Of a stretch of DNA of 64,000 bases, positions 49,973-58,268 are shown piece after piece. Every line of letters begins with the position of its first letter. The first letter of the stretch is position 1. Below the pieces are notes generated by a model that did not search any database, had not been told where the DNA came from, and saw only the letters and a list, made by a program, of their open reading frames with translations. Source of the DNA: CAZTGB01 sp964612965 (GTDB taxonomy: Bacteria > Patescibacteriota > Microgenomatia > UBA8517); assembly GCA_964612965.1 (NCBI GenBank), contig CAZTGB010000004.1, positions 4,158 through 68,157 on the forward strand, read 5' to 3'. The position numbers were made by a program, and so were the translations under genes.

Positions 49973-50694
49973 ACCCTAAATGATCTTTTAGCAGAAGTTA
50001 TCCCAAGCCATTGAAGCCATGGATTAACAAATGTTTTTTTAGCTCCAACATGCCAAGCTATAGCCTTGGGTACATAAAATATTTTATATCCTGCCCTTCG
50101 TGTTCTAATAGAAAAATCGGAATCTTCATATGGTATAAAGATATCCTCATCATAATCTCCTATTTTTCCAAAAACCTCCCGCCTTACCATCCATGTACAA
50201 CCCGCCATTGGAATTTCCATAACTCTTTCATATTGGCCAATGTCTTTCTCGTGAACACCTATGCCATAGACCCTTCCTGTTTTGAGATTAATTCCATGAC
50301 CAACGCCTTGAATATAGTCAGGCCTTTCCTTTTCATAAATTTTAGGCTGAACTATTCCCACTTCCTTACTTTTATTCATAACCTTAAAAAGTTCCTCTAT
50401 CATCTTGGGATCCGCAACCGCGTCATCATCCATGAAGAGGATATGTTTCCCCTGAGTATGGAATAGGCCAATATTTCTTCCCCCGGCTCCTCCTGAATTA
50501 ATATCGCTTCTTACAAACTTGACCTTAGGAAACTTCGACTTCAAAGTTTTTTTTACGTCTTTTTTTGAAGCATTATCAACTACTATTACCTCTCTTACCT
50601 TATATGATTGTTTAAAAATAGACTGGAGACAAGAAAAAAGTTCATTATTACGATCTCTGGTTACTATAACTACTGAAATTAGGGGTTTGTTCAT
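49973..50694 (-). CDS. glycosyltransferase family 2 (3' end lost in gap)
   Basis: About 240 residues from the ATG at 50694 (MNKPLISVVIVTRDRNNELFSCL). VVDNASKKDVKKTL, HILFMDDDAVADP (DDD metal motif), and AGCTWMVRREVFGKIGDYDEDIFIPYEDSDFSIRTRRAGY. It stops at the gap after SAKRSFR, where relatives have a further membrane-associated tail. A TATAAT box at 50709-50704 lies upstream of this ATG and would be inside the longer frame from 50718. Confidence 0.87.
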
Positions 50695-50703
50695 AACGAG
50701 GCT

Positions 50704-50709
50704 ATTATA
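50704..50709 (-). promoter_or_regulatory. -10 box before GT2 gene
   Basis: TATAAT on the minus strand, 9 nt before the ATG at 50694, overlapping the region just after the stop of the next upstream gene (50712). Leader of about 2-3 nt. Confidence 0.5.
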
Positions 50710-50711
50710 AC

Positions 50712-51749
50712 CTACCAACGTTTGCTTTCCAAAAATCCCTTAAATCCCCGAAGAATTTTGCCTTTTTCCATAAAAGGTTCGAAAGCCTCCCTATCTGAAA
50801 GTTTTCTCACTCTTTGCACTTTGGATCGTTTTTTAAGAAGCTTGGGAAAATTTAGAACCATCCAAAAAATCGCATTAAATCTAGTTAATCCAAACCTCCA
50901 AAGCCTCTTATAAAAGATCTCAAAAAGACCCGTAGCTATATATATTAAAACAACAATCGGTAAGGTTTTTAAAACATTGAAGAATGAATAGTTTTTGATA
51001 ATCGTAGCAATTCTATTTTTATTAAACCAAAACTTAATTTGTGCCCTCAGTTTTTCTGGTACTCTCGAAGTCGATGAAGCGCGTCTATGATAAACAACCG
51101 CTTCTGGAAAATAGAACATTTTGTAACCAACAAGTCTCAATCTAAGAGCAATATCCATATCCTCATAACCTATCGCGTAGTCTGGATCCAAAAGACCGAC
51201 CTTTTTAAGTAAATCTCTCCTTAATAGGGCTGATGCACCACCAACTGACAAAACCTCACGTTTCTCATTATATTGACCATCATCTTCTTCTCCCGCACCC
51301 AGAGTAACAGGGTTACCATAAATATCCATTGATTCTCCAACACTATCAATCTTCGAATGATCGAAGTAAGAAACAACTTTTCCTTGAATCTGACCAACAC
51401 TCGGGCTTTTATCCATAAAATCGACCATCTTTCGAATGGATCCCTTTTTAAAATATATATCGTTATTCAAAAATAAGACATATTTTCCTTTGGCTTTTTT
51501 AAGAGCCATATTAATACCATTACTCATGTTATTAACTGGATTTTGAATTATCTGAAGCCTTTTATCCCTTCCAAATTTCTCTCCGACTTTTTCTACACTC
51601 CCATCGGTCGACACCATATCAACCATAAATATCTCAAAATCTTTAAAATCACCCTTGAGAAACGAATCAAAAAAATCTTCTAGAAGCCCTAGCTCCCAAC
51701 CGTTATAGTTCGTAACTATTGCAGAAATCACTGGACTTTTACTTTTCAT
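50712..51749 (-). CDS. glycosyltransferase family 2
   Basis: 345 residues: SAIVTNYNGWELGLLEDFFDSF, YVLFLNNDIYFKKGSI (metal motif), VGGASALLRRDLLKKVGLLDPDYAIGYEDMDIALRLRLVGY, then a hydrophobic region (about 255-290) and a basic tail. It belongs to the rhamnosyl/galactofuranosyl-like GT2 enzymes. It is the first gene of its minus-strand unit, with the divergent gene at 51905 beyond. Confidence 0.9.
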   Translation of the reverse strand: MKSKSPVISAIVTNYNGWELGLLEDFFDSFLKGDFKDFEIFMVDMVSTDGSVEKVGEKFGRDKRLQIIQNPVNNMSNGINMALKKAKGKYVLFLNNDIYFKKGSIRKMVDFMDKSPSVGQIQGKVVSYFDHSKIDSVGESMDIYGNPVTLGAGEEDDGQYNEKREVLSVGGASALLRRDLLKKVGLLDPDYAIGYEDMDIALRLRLVGYKMFYFPEAVVYHRRASSTSRVPEKLRAQIKFWFNKNRIATIIKNYSFFNVLKTLPIVVLIYIATGLFEIFYKRLWRFGLTRFNAIFWMVLNFPKLLKKRSKVQRVRKLSDREAFEPFMEKGKILRGFKGFLESKRW

Positions 51750-51816
51750 ACTACAAGGTTATTTTAAACCCTGTTTATTGTCAATTCTATAGCAATAGTT
51801 TAGATAGCTCTAAAAT

Positions 51817-51845
51817 TTGACTTTTAGCCTCTCTCTCTGTAGAAT
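51817..51845 (+). promoter_or_regulatory. promoter of the 51905 gene
   Basis: TTGACT (51817-51822), 17-nt spacer, TAGAAT (51840-51845). Predicted start near 51852, leaving a 53-nt leader. A short hairpin CCGTC-AACTGC-GACGG (51865-51880) lies in the leader. This is the most complete sigma-70-type promoter in the polysaccharide region. Confidence 0.7.
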
Positions 51846-51894
51846 TCACCCATAGTTTTTCTAACCGTCAACTGCGACGGACTTGCACACAAAA

Positions 51895-51899
51895 AGGAG
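51895..51899 (+). promoter_or_regulatory. Shine-Dalgarno site
   Basis: AGGAG, 5 nt before the ATG at 51905. It is notable because most other unit-leading genes here lack one. Confidence 0.75.
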
Positions 51900-51904
51900 A
51901 AAAA

Positions 51905-52183
51905 ATGGTTAAGATTGTAGATAGAAGAAGAGAACCTCCCTCGCTCTTAGAATTTTTGAGGGAAGAGCTGAAAGGTGGCGGGTATGCCATAATAGTAGAA
52001 GAAAGTGACTTTGGAACAACATATTGGATTTGCAAAGGGTTCATCTTTAAAAAATATCTCGCCCTCGTTTCTGAAAATGGCATCAGAGTCGATAACCTCG
52101 AGATATTCGAACTCTCAAAAAAACTGGCTAACCGTTACGAAAAGGTAACCAAAGAGAAGATCACTATAACAATATCGCGATAA
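51905..52183 (+). CDS. 92-residue soluble protein, function unknown
   Basis: A basic start (MVKIVDRRREPPSLLEFLREEL), a beta-rich centre (GGGYAIIVEESDFGTTYWICKGFIFKKYLALVSENGIRV) and a charged C-terminal helix (LEIFELSKKLANRYEKVTKEK). No membrane segment or enzyme motif. I do not recognise a family. It has its own strong promoter, a 53-nt leader, an AGGAG site and a 16-bp perfect hairpin after the stop, so it is a stand-alone, probably well-expressed gene in a locus otherwise made of glycan enzymes. A small regulatory or nucleic-acid-binding role is possible, not shown. Confidence 0.82.
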   Translation: MVKIVDRRREPPSLLEFLREELKGGGYAIIVEESDFGTTYWICKGFIFKKYLALVSENGIRVDNLEIFELSKKLANRYEKVTKEKITITISR

Positions 52184-52196
52184 TCTTCTGATCAAA

Positions 52197-52235
52197 CCCT
52201 TTCCGGTTTAGGACAAAAACCTAAACCGGAAAGGG
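52197..52235 (+). terminator. 16-bp perfect stem-loop after the 51905 gene
   Basis: CCCTTTCCGGTTTAGG (52197-52212), a 7-nt loop ACAAAAA, and its exact complement (52220-52235). No T-tract follows on the plus strand, so it may act as a factor-assisted terminator, a 3'-end stabiliser, or block read-through either way. Confidence 0.6.
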
Positions 52236-52259
52236 CAACAACAACTTCTTAATTGATTA

Positions 52260-52288
52260 TTGACATAAATAGCCTTGAGGGGTAACTT
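52260..52288 (+). promoter_or_regulatory. promoter of C-methyltransferase gene
   Basis: TTGACA (52260-52265), 17-nt spacer, TAACTT (52283-52288). Predicted start near 52295, about 3 nt before the ATG at 52298. Confidence 0.6.
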
Positions 52289-52297
52289 AACCTGATC

Positions 52298-53566
52298 ATG
52301 AAGAAATCAGAGTCTCCCGCTAAGGTAAAGGCAATTACTTCTTGTCAAGCTTGTAGCAGCAAAAATCTTTACAAGTTTATAAACTTCGGCCCGATGCCAA
52401 AGCCAAACATTTATCTAACTCGTGAGGAGGCAATTGAATATGGTCTCCCAACTTTTCAACTTGATGCCAGTCTGTGTACCGACTGTGGTCTAGTACAGCT
52501 TGGTGAAATAGTCCCATCTGAAGAATTGTTTGCTGAAAACTATGCATACAGAACCCCAGAAGCTATGCGACCTGATTTTAAGGAAAGTGCCGAAGAAACA
52601 ATTGCTTTAGCAAAAGCAAAAAATGGGGCAACTGTAATGGAGATCGGCAGTAATATCGGAATATGCTTGGATGAATATCGAAAAATGGGGATGAAAGTAT
52701 TGGGAGTAGATCCAGCTACAATATACGCAAAACAAGCGAACAAAGTTGGAATAGAAACCATTATTCAACCTTTCACACCTAAACTTGCCGACAAAATAGT
52801 TAAAGAGAGAGGAAAAATGGATATAGTAACCGCAGCTAATGTATTTCAACACATACCAGATCTTGTAGGAACAATTGACGGAGTAAGAAGAGTATTAGCA
52901 CCCAACGGAGTTTTTTCTTTAGAATTTCCTTACCTGGGAGACATTTTAGATAATACAGACTTCGACACCTTTTATGCTGAACATTATTATTACTTATCAC
53001 TATCTCCACTTCAAAGAATTTTTGAATCAATGGGCATGACAATGGTTCATGCAAAAAGGCTACCGCTTATTCACAATGGATCTATGAGAATCTTTGTTAA
53101 ACATGGACACGGATCGATTGAAATGAGCAGAGATCTTTGGAATATGATAAAGGATGAGGAAGAAAATGGATTTCTAGATATAAAGCGATTTTCAGATTTT
53201 AAAACAAGAGTTGACAATATTGTTCACGAGATAAATATGCATTTATATGTAGCCAAAGCCCGGGGTGAAAAAATTGTGGCTCACGGATGCTCTGCTAAAT
53301 TTGTTACACTCACAAATTACATGCACATTGGAGAAGATGTCATTTCATATGTAGCAGACAACACTGAGGTAAAACAAGGAAAGGTGACACCGGGAATGGG
53401 AATCCCAGTCGTTTCCGAAGAACAACTAATGAAAGATTCTCCAGACATTATCTTTAATGGGATCAGAAATTTCTACGAATACAACAAGGAAAAGTACGAT
53501 AAAATTAAAAAGAGAAACCCCAAAACTAAAGTGCTCATACCAATTCCGGAAGTGATCTATCGATAA
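52298..53566 (+). CDS. sugar C-methyltransferase-like SAM enzyme
   Basis: 422 residues with the three-part design of the TylC3/NovU group: a zinc-binding N-terminus (CQACSSKNLYKFINFGPMP and CTDCGLVQL), a SAM domain (VMEIGSNIGICLDEYR, VLGVDPA, DIVTAANVFQHIPDL), and a C-terminal Methyltransf_14 domain (AHGCSAKFVTLTNYM, PDIIFNGIRNFYEY). Such enzymes C-methylate keto-sugar nucleotides to branched deoxy sugars. No obvious dehydratase partner lies in the window, so relatives acting on other substrates cannot be excluded. Overlaps the convergent methyltransferase gene by 10 nt. Confidence 0.88.
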   Translation: MKKSESPAKVKAITSCQACSSKNLYKFINFGPMPKPNIYLTREEAIEYGLPTFQLDASLCTDCGLVQLGEIVPSEELFAENYAYRTPEAMRPDFKESAEETIALAKAKNGATVMEIGSNIGICLDEYRKMGMKVLGVDPATIYAKQANKVGIETIIQPFTPKLADKIVKERGKMDIVTAANVFQHIPDLVGTIDGVRRVLAPNGVFSLEFPYLGDILDNTDFDTFYAEHYYYLSLSPLQRIFESMGMTMVHAKRLPLIHNGSMRIFVKHGHGSIEMSRDLWNMIKDEEENGFLDIKRFSDFKTRVDNIVHEINMHLYVAKARGEKIVAHGCSAKFVTLTNYMHIGEDVISYVADNTEVKQGKVTPGMGIPVVSEEQLMKDSPDIIFNGIRNFYEYNKEKYDKIKKRNPKTKVLIPIPEVIYR

Positions 53567-54207
53567 TCCTTAACACAAAGTAATCCACCAGCAATTACTG
53601 GCACAAAATAACTTAATGGCGTAAAGAAATAATAAAGCGCCTGTTTCATTCTCAAAAATTTATCGCCGAGAAGCAAAGGTGTTCGCAATCCCAATCCATA
53701 AACTTTATAATCAAACCCTATAAAGTCAGATGCAGTCCACACTGACTTATGTTCATCCTCTTTCTCTCCATGAAGTGTATCAAAAAAAAGATTCGGTGTA
53801 GAAACAATTGCCCGCTGCCTACAAACCCTATCTATCTCCTTTAACAAAAACAACCCATCTTTCTTTTTTAAATGTTCAATTACCTCCGTGCAAATTAAGA
53901 AATCAACACTTTTATCTTTGTATGGTAACTTTGGTAAATTTGCTCGAATTAATTTGTCATAAATATTAAAATAACGACAAAAATCAAGACATCCCTTATT
54001 TATGTCCATTCCAATAAGTGTTGCCCCACTCCAATCACGAGTCGCCCGAATCAAAGAACCATTTAAACCTCTACCACAACCAACATCAAGAACTGTTTTT
54101 TTCTTTATGTCCGGGGTAAAAAAAGAAATGAAGGGATGTAAAAACAAAGGATGGGTTCCTCCTGGTGCATATCTAATTTTGTATTCACTGTTTTTATTTT
54201 TTAACAC
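53557..54207 (-). CDS. class I SAM-dependent methyltransferase
   Basis: 216 residues: KTVLDVGCGRGLNGSLI (motif I), LIGMDINKGCLDFCR, VDFLICTEVIEHLKKKDGLFLLKEIDRVCRQRAIVSTPNLFFD. The C-terminal part is hydrophobic (FTPLSYFVPVIAGGLLCV). It starts inside the 3' end of the upstream GT4 gene (14 nt overlap). Substrate unknown. Confidence 0.87.
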   Translation of the reverse strand: MLKNKNSEYKIRYAPGGTHPLFLHPFISFFTPDIKKKTVLDVGCGRGLNGSLIRATRDWSGATLIGMDINKGCLDFCRYFNIYDKLIRANLPKLPYKDKSVDFLICTEVIEHLKKKDGLFLLKEIDRVCRQRAIVSTPNLFFDTLHGEKEDEHKSVWTASDFIGFDYKVYGLGLRTPLLLGDKFLRMKQALYYFFTPLSYFVPVIAGGLLCVKDYR

Positions 54208-55387
54208 TATTAAGTATATCTTTAGCTCTTGTGTCCCATGACCAATTTTTCTTAATCATTTCAGATGCCTCCCCACCTACCCTTTTTCTATACTCATCAT
54301 TAAAAATAAATTCTAAAATCGTCTTTGAAAAAGCGTTCAAGTCCCCTATTTTAATCTTTATCATTCCTTTTGGGTAGTAGGAGAGATAGGATTTTAAATT
54401 AAAGCCAATACAAGGAAGCCCAAACGCCATGGCTTCCGCGGAAGCCATTCCACCAGAATCATAAAAGGCAGGATGAAGAACCATTTTACTTTGAGAAAAA
54501 ACATTATATTTCCTATCCCCATCAAAAACATACCCCAAAAGTTTAATATTGTTTCCCAATCCCAAACTCTTAATTTTAAGTTTTATCTCTTCCATTAATG
54601 GACCATCTCCAATCATCACCAATTTTGCATCGCCCTTTCGGTCAACAACTTTTCTCCAAATCTCAACAAGTTCAACAGGACCTTTTTGCGGATGAAATCT
54701 ACCTTGAAAAACAGCGTCGTAAATTTTCGTAGTTTTCTTATTCTTTAAAATCCATTTGTGTATTTTTACAGTATCAACCGCCCCCAAAACAACCAATATT
54801 TTTTTAGCTCTATTCAGGCCTGGAAATTGTCTTCTTTCAGATTCATTGTTAACAAGAACAAAATTTGCAAAGTTTGAAATAAGAGGTTTAACAAAGAGTT
54901 GAGATAGCCAATAGAGAAATGCTTTAAACCTATATTTCTCTACACGTTGTCCCTCAGAATACCCTTTTATGGGATTTGGTGCAGTCTGATACCATGTCGC
55001 CATCCATCTAACTTTCGAAAAGCGTATTTTAAGAATAAAACAAGGTAAAACATCCATCCAAAAATCAGAAGCACTGTAGATAAGCGTACCCTCATTGTTC
55101 TGCAAACGTACAACAAATCCCAATCTAATTCCTTCAAAAATTCTCGCAAAATAATTCACAATAAATCCCAATCTGTTCCATAGTCTCATTGACAAAATTT
55201 TAAACAAAATGTTTTTACCATTTAAATCCTGCCTCTCACACATTTCATAACCTTCAGTCCAAAGATAAATATTTACTTTTGAACTCTTACTCCAACGTCT
55301 AGCAAATTCTATAAATATTCTATCGCTACCGGAAAGCCCCAAGCCAAGTGCGGCTAAAGCAAAAAAATGAAAATTAATTTTTTCCAT
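54194..55387 (-). CDS. glycosyltransferase family 4
   Basis: 397-residue GT-B enzyme. ALGLGLSGSDRIFIEFARRW near the N-terminus, DAVFQGRFHPQKGPVELVEIW at the donor domain, and YDSGGMASAEAMAFGLPCIGF, where Asp takes the place of the first Glu in EX7E. A TATAAT (55398-55393) lies 5 nt before the ATG, giving a leaderless start. Confidence 0.88.
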   Translation of the reverse strand: MEKINFHFFALAALGLGLSGSDRIFIEFARRWSKSSKVNIYLWTEGYEMCERQDLNGKNILFKILSMRLWNRLGFIVNYFARIFEGIRLGFVVRLQNNEGTLIYSASDFWMDVLPCFILKIRFSKVRWMATWYQTAPNPIKGYSEGQRVEKYRFKAFLYWLSQLFVKPLISNFANFVLVNNESERRQFPGLNRAKKILVVLGAVDTVKIHKWILKNKKTTKIYDAVFQGRFHPQKGPVELVEIWRKVVDRKGDAKLVMIGDGPLMEEIKLKIKSLGLGNNIKLLGYVFDGDRKYNVFSQSKMVLHPAFYDSGGMASAEAMAFGLPCIGFNLKSYLSYYPKGMIKIKIGDLNAFSKTILEFIFNDEYRKRVGGEASEMIKKNWSWDTRAKDILNSVKK

Positions 55388-55392
55388 ATCGT

Positions 55393-55398
55393 ATTATA
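55393..55398 (-). promoter_or_regulatory. leaderless -10 box of GT4 gene
   Basis: TATAAT on the minus strand, 5 nt before the ATG at 55387. The same stretch also reads TATAAT on the plus strand (55395-55400), but the plus-strand gene has its own box at 55470. Confidence 0.55.
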
Positions 55399-55466
55399 AT
55401 AGCACTCAATACCTCACCTGTAGATAGAAAATAAACTAATATGGTTCTTTATCTCCATCTAAAGGT

Positions 55467-55475
55467 TGTTATAAT
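55467..55475 (+). promoter_or_regulatory. extended -10 promoter, leaderless GTG start
   Basis: TGTTATAAT (TG-n-TATAAT), 6 nt before the GTG at 55482. The spacing predicts transcription starting at the GTG itself, which supports this non-ATG start; the nearby ATG (55480) runs directly into TGA. Confidence 0.65.
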
Positions 55476-55481
55476 CTAAAT

Positions 55482-56285
55482 GTGAAAAAAATATTGAAGT
55501 ATTTCATAAAAAAAATAGTAGCAATATACATATCTTTCTTCCCTATAAAATTTAACGGCTTTTGGATATATATGAATCCAAAAAATATTCAATTAGTTCC
55601 TCCAATGCTATTGGGTAAATATGAATTTGGCATGACAAACTTAATAAAAAGAATTGTCAAAAAGGGCTGGATTATTTGTGAGGTCGGAGCCTATGTTGGA
55701 GACCATACACCTCTTTTCTCCAATCTTTCAGGTGAAAATGGAAAGGTGATAAGTATAGAACCACAACCTCAACATTTTAAACTTTTACTAAATAACATTG
55801 CACTAAATAAGTTAAACAATGTTATTCCCGTAAGAGCTGCTATTTCAAACACTGAGGGTGTTTCAACAATGTATATCCCTCCAAATTTCTCCATTGATGG
55901 TCGAATGTATAAAGTTAAAAACGAGATTAGAAAAAAACAAAAAATTGCAACAAAAACAATTGATAATCTTCTTAGCCAATATGGATCAGTAAATTTAATT
56001 AAAATGGATATACAAGGATGGGAAGAAAAAGCACTTGAGGGTGCAAAAAAAACGATAGGTAATAATCCAAACTTATGTTTAATTACTGAGTTTTGGCCAG
56101 AAGGGCTAAAAGAAGCAGGTACTAATCCGTTAAGATTCTTGAAAAACCTCAAAAAATTAGGTTTTAATATTTATTTAATAAATGAATACAACGGCAAACT
56201 AAAAAAGATACTTAACTTTCCAAACTTGATTAATGAAACTAATGCTGAAGATGGTGGTTTTGTAGATCTGATGTGCTCAAAATGA
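55482..56285 (+). CDS. FkbM-family methyltransferase
   Basis: 267 residues starting at GTG. A short N-terminal helix, then the FkbM core: GWIICEVGAYVGDHTPLFSNL (motif I), VISIEPQPQHFKLLLNNIALN, NLIKMDIQGWEEKALEGAKK and CLITEFWPEGLKEAG. These are O-methyltransferases, often acting on glycans or natural products. It overlaps the convergent YfhO-like gene by 9 nt. Confidence 0.9.
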   Translation: MKKILKYFIKKIVAIYISFFPIKFNGFWIYMNPKNIQLVPPMLLGKYEFGMTNLIKRIVKKGWIICEVGAYVGDHTPLFSNLSGENGKVISIEPQPQHFKLLLNNIALNKLNNVIPVRAAISNTEGVSTMYIPPNFSIDGRMYKVKNEIRKKQKIATKTIDNLLSQYGSVNLIKMDIQGWEEKALEGAKKTIGNNPNLCLITEFWPEGLKEAGTNPLRFLKNLKKLGFNIYLINEYNGKLKKILNFPNLINETNAEDGGFVDLMCSK

Positions 56286-58268
56286 CATCTTAGGCCAAAC
56301 TTCAAAAATTAAATCAACCGTATAACTCCCCTTCTTATCAACCGCCCACCCATTAGCATAACCATATGCAACAAAATGATTATCGATAGAATCATTATTA
56401 ATGGTTGCCGACCACAATGAGCCAAAAGAATCCTTAAGTATCATTTTAAAGGGTTCTTTTGCATTAATTATATTAACAATGTAGCGCCCTGAATTGACCT
56501 TTTTATAACTATATTTTGCTTCACCTTCAATAACAATATGGCTGTTTGGAACAAAATTTGTATTAGTATAAATATCCAAAAATCCTATAGACTTCAAGAA
56601 CTTAACAGATGGATATCTTTTTAATGTTTCCTTAACTTCAGCTGAACTACTTGCGTTACTATAACTTGGATCCAACTCATTATGAAGCACTAAGTATTCA
56701 ATATCTGTTTCAGATAAAAGTGTATCTATTTCTTTTCTTTGGATAAAGGCATTATATATCTCCATATATTTATCATCTGCATACTTATAACGAACAGTAT
56801 TTGATATGGTTGACTTCGAAAACAAAATATCACTTGGCTCAAGTCCGTAATACGCAGAATTTCCCCAATCGTATCTGACCCCCTCCCCTGGAATAATAGG
56901 CAAGGATAATATCCTTCCTCCATAACTGATATTATTTAAATAAGTATTTGCTAAGTTGTAGTCATTTGGAATAAAAACTCTTGCCTGAGGCGAAAAGGGC
57001 CCACTTTTCCACATTGGCCAAACTAAAACCCCAAAAAAAAGTGGGATAAACAAAACTGTCAAAATAAATTTCCAAATTCTTGAGGATTGTTGGAGTATAA
57101 ATTTAAAACCATAAGCAAAAAATATTGAATACATCATTAACCATACAGTTCCAAATTTTTCATACGAACTTCGAAATACCCTTGCTAAGGGAATATATTC
57201 AAACAAAAAACTAAAGATGGCAACTCCAAACGGCGGATTTGTACCTTTACAAATAAAAAATCCAACGATTACAAGAACTACTAAATATTTATATTCCTTT
57301 AAAACTTTAGCCTTAATAAAACCTAAAGCCGATATACCCAAGATCATCATACTGATCAGGTATGAAAATGTTGACTTATAAAAATTTCCCCAATAATCCA
57401 ATCTTTCAAAAAAGAATTTATGTCTTAAAAGTAAGACATTCTCCATTGTCGAGTCGACACTAACCCCAACCAAACTTGCCAAATCATACTTCCAATCATG
57501 AATATTCGAGATCACTGAATCTTGGAGTTTAATATAAGGATAAATCCACCATATGTTAAAAATTATCCAGGCTGTAATGCCCAAAATAGTTCTCAATACA
57601 ACAAGCTTTTTGGTCTTAGAATCCTCGTATTTTGAAATCGTTTTGAAAAATGAAAACAAAACCGCCATTAACCAAAACGCAAACATAAAGGCAGGATGAG
57701 AAAAAGCGGATGAAACAAAAAGAGAAAATACTAAAAAGATAAATATATGTAAACGTTTTCCATTTTCAATCCAATTCATCCAAAAATAAAGAAACAGCGG
57801 GAAACATGCCCACGTAAAAAAACCAGCAATTATAAATCTCGCCCAAATTTGAGATTGCGCGTACAAATTTAATATATAAAACCCAGCAGCCAGTAAAGCC
57901 ACAAATCTATCTTTACCCTCAAATAAGTGTTTAGCCAGTAAGTACATACCAACCCCACCCACAAATATTAAAATTCCAAAAATAATTGCTTGTGTCAAAA
58001 CGGGATCAAATAAATTATTTAGCAAGTTGGCTAAAAGATAAAAGGGCAGCCTTGGTAACCAAAAAGGGCTCGAGTAACCCAACCCAAGATCTATCCACCC
58101 AAACTTATAAACATTTAATGTCTTGTCTGCATTCCAAATGGACAAATTCGTTTCACCGCCCGCTATATAACTTCCATCCTTAAACCAAAAGAAGACAATT
58201 AATAAAGACACGGCGAATAAGAAAATTATCGCAAATTTATCTTTTTTTAAAAAAAGGTTTTTAGCCAT
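56277..58268 (-). CDS. YfhO-like GT-C membrane protein
   Basis: About 663 residues from the ATG at 58268 (MAKNLFLKKDKFAII), which overlaps the GT2 stop by 8 nt; a start at 58295 is less likely. About twelve helices, first-loop AGGETNLSIWNADK with Glu where the paralogue at 46243 has Asp, and an extracytoplasmic tail ending KDSFGSLWSATINN and YTVDLIFEVWPKMSF, without the final transmembrane helix of its two relatives. Confidence 0.82.
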   Translation of the reverse strand: MAKNLFLKKDKFAIIFLFAVSLLIVFFWFKDGSYIAGGETNLSIWNADKTLNVYKFGWIDLGLGYSSPFWLPRLPFYLLANLLNNLFDPVLTQAIIFGILIFVGGVGMYLLAKHLFEGKDRFVALLAAGFYILNLYAQSQIWARFIIAGFFTWACFPLFLYFWMNWIENGKRLHIFIFLVFSLFVSSAFSHPAFMFAFWLMAVLFSFFKTISKYEDSKTKKLVVLRTILGITAWIIFNIWWIYPYIKLQDSVISNIHDWKYDLASLVGVSVDSTMENVLLLRHKFFFERLDYWGNFYKSTFSYLISMMILGISALGFIKAKVLKEYKYLVVLVIVGFFICKGTNPPFGVAIFSFLFEYIPLARVFRSSYEKFGTVWLMMYSIFFAYGFKFILQQSSRIWKFILTVLFIPLFFGVLVWPMWKSGPFSPQARVFIPNDYNLANTYLNNISYGGRILSLPIIPGEGVRYDWGNSAYYGLEPSDILFSKSTISNTVRYKYADDKYMEIYNAFIQRKEIDTLLSETDIEYLVLHNELDPSYSNASSSAEVKETLKRYPSVKFLKSIGFLDIYTNTNFVPNSHIVIEGEAKYSYKKVNSGRYIVNIINAKEPFKMILKDSFGSLWSATINNDSIDNHFVAYGYANGWAVDKKGSYTVDLIFEVWPKMSF

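Noticed and set aside
49192..50718. Bifunctional GT2-methyltransferase fusion of 508 residues
   Set aside because: The frame is continuous only through 64 N; the methyltransferase has an ATG at 49899 matching the start of its paralogue, and the GT2 tail is missing.
52197..52235. Classic rho-independent terminator on the plus strand
   Set aside because: The stem is perfect but is followed by CAACAACAAC, not a T-tract, so it is listed only as a terminator-like hairpin.
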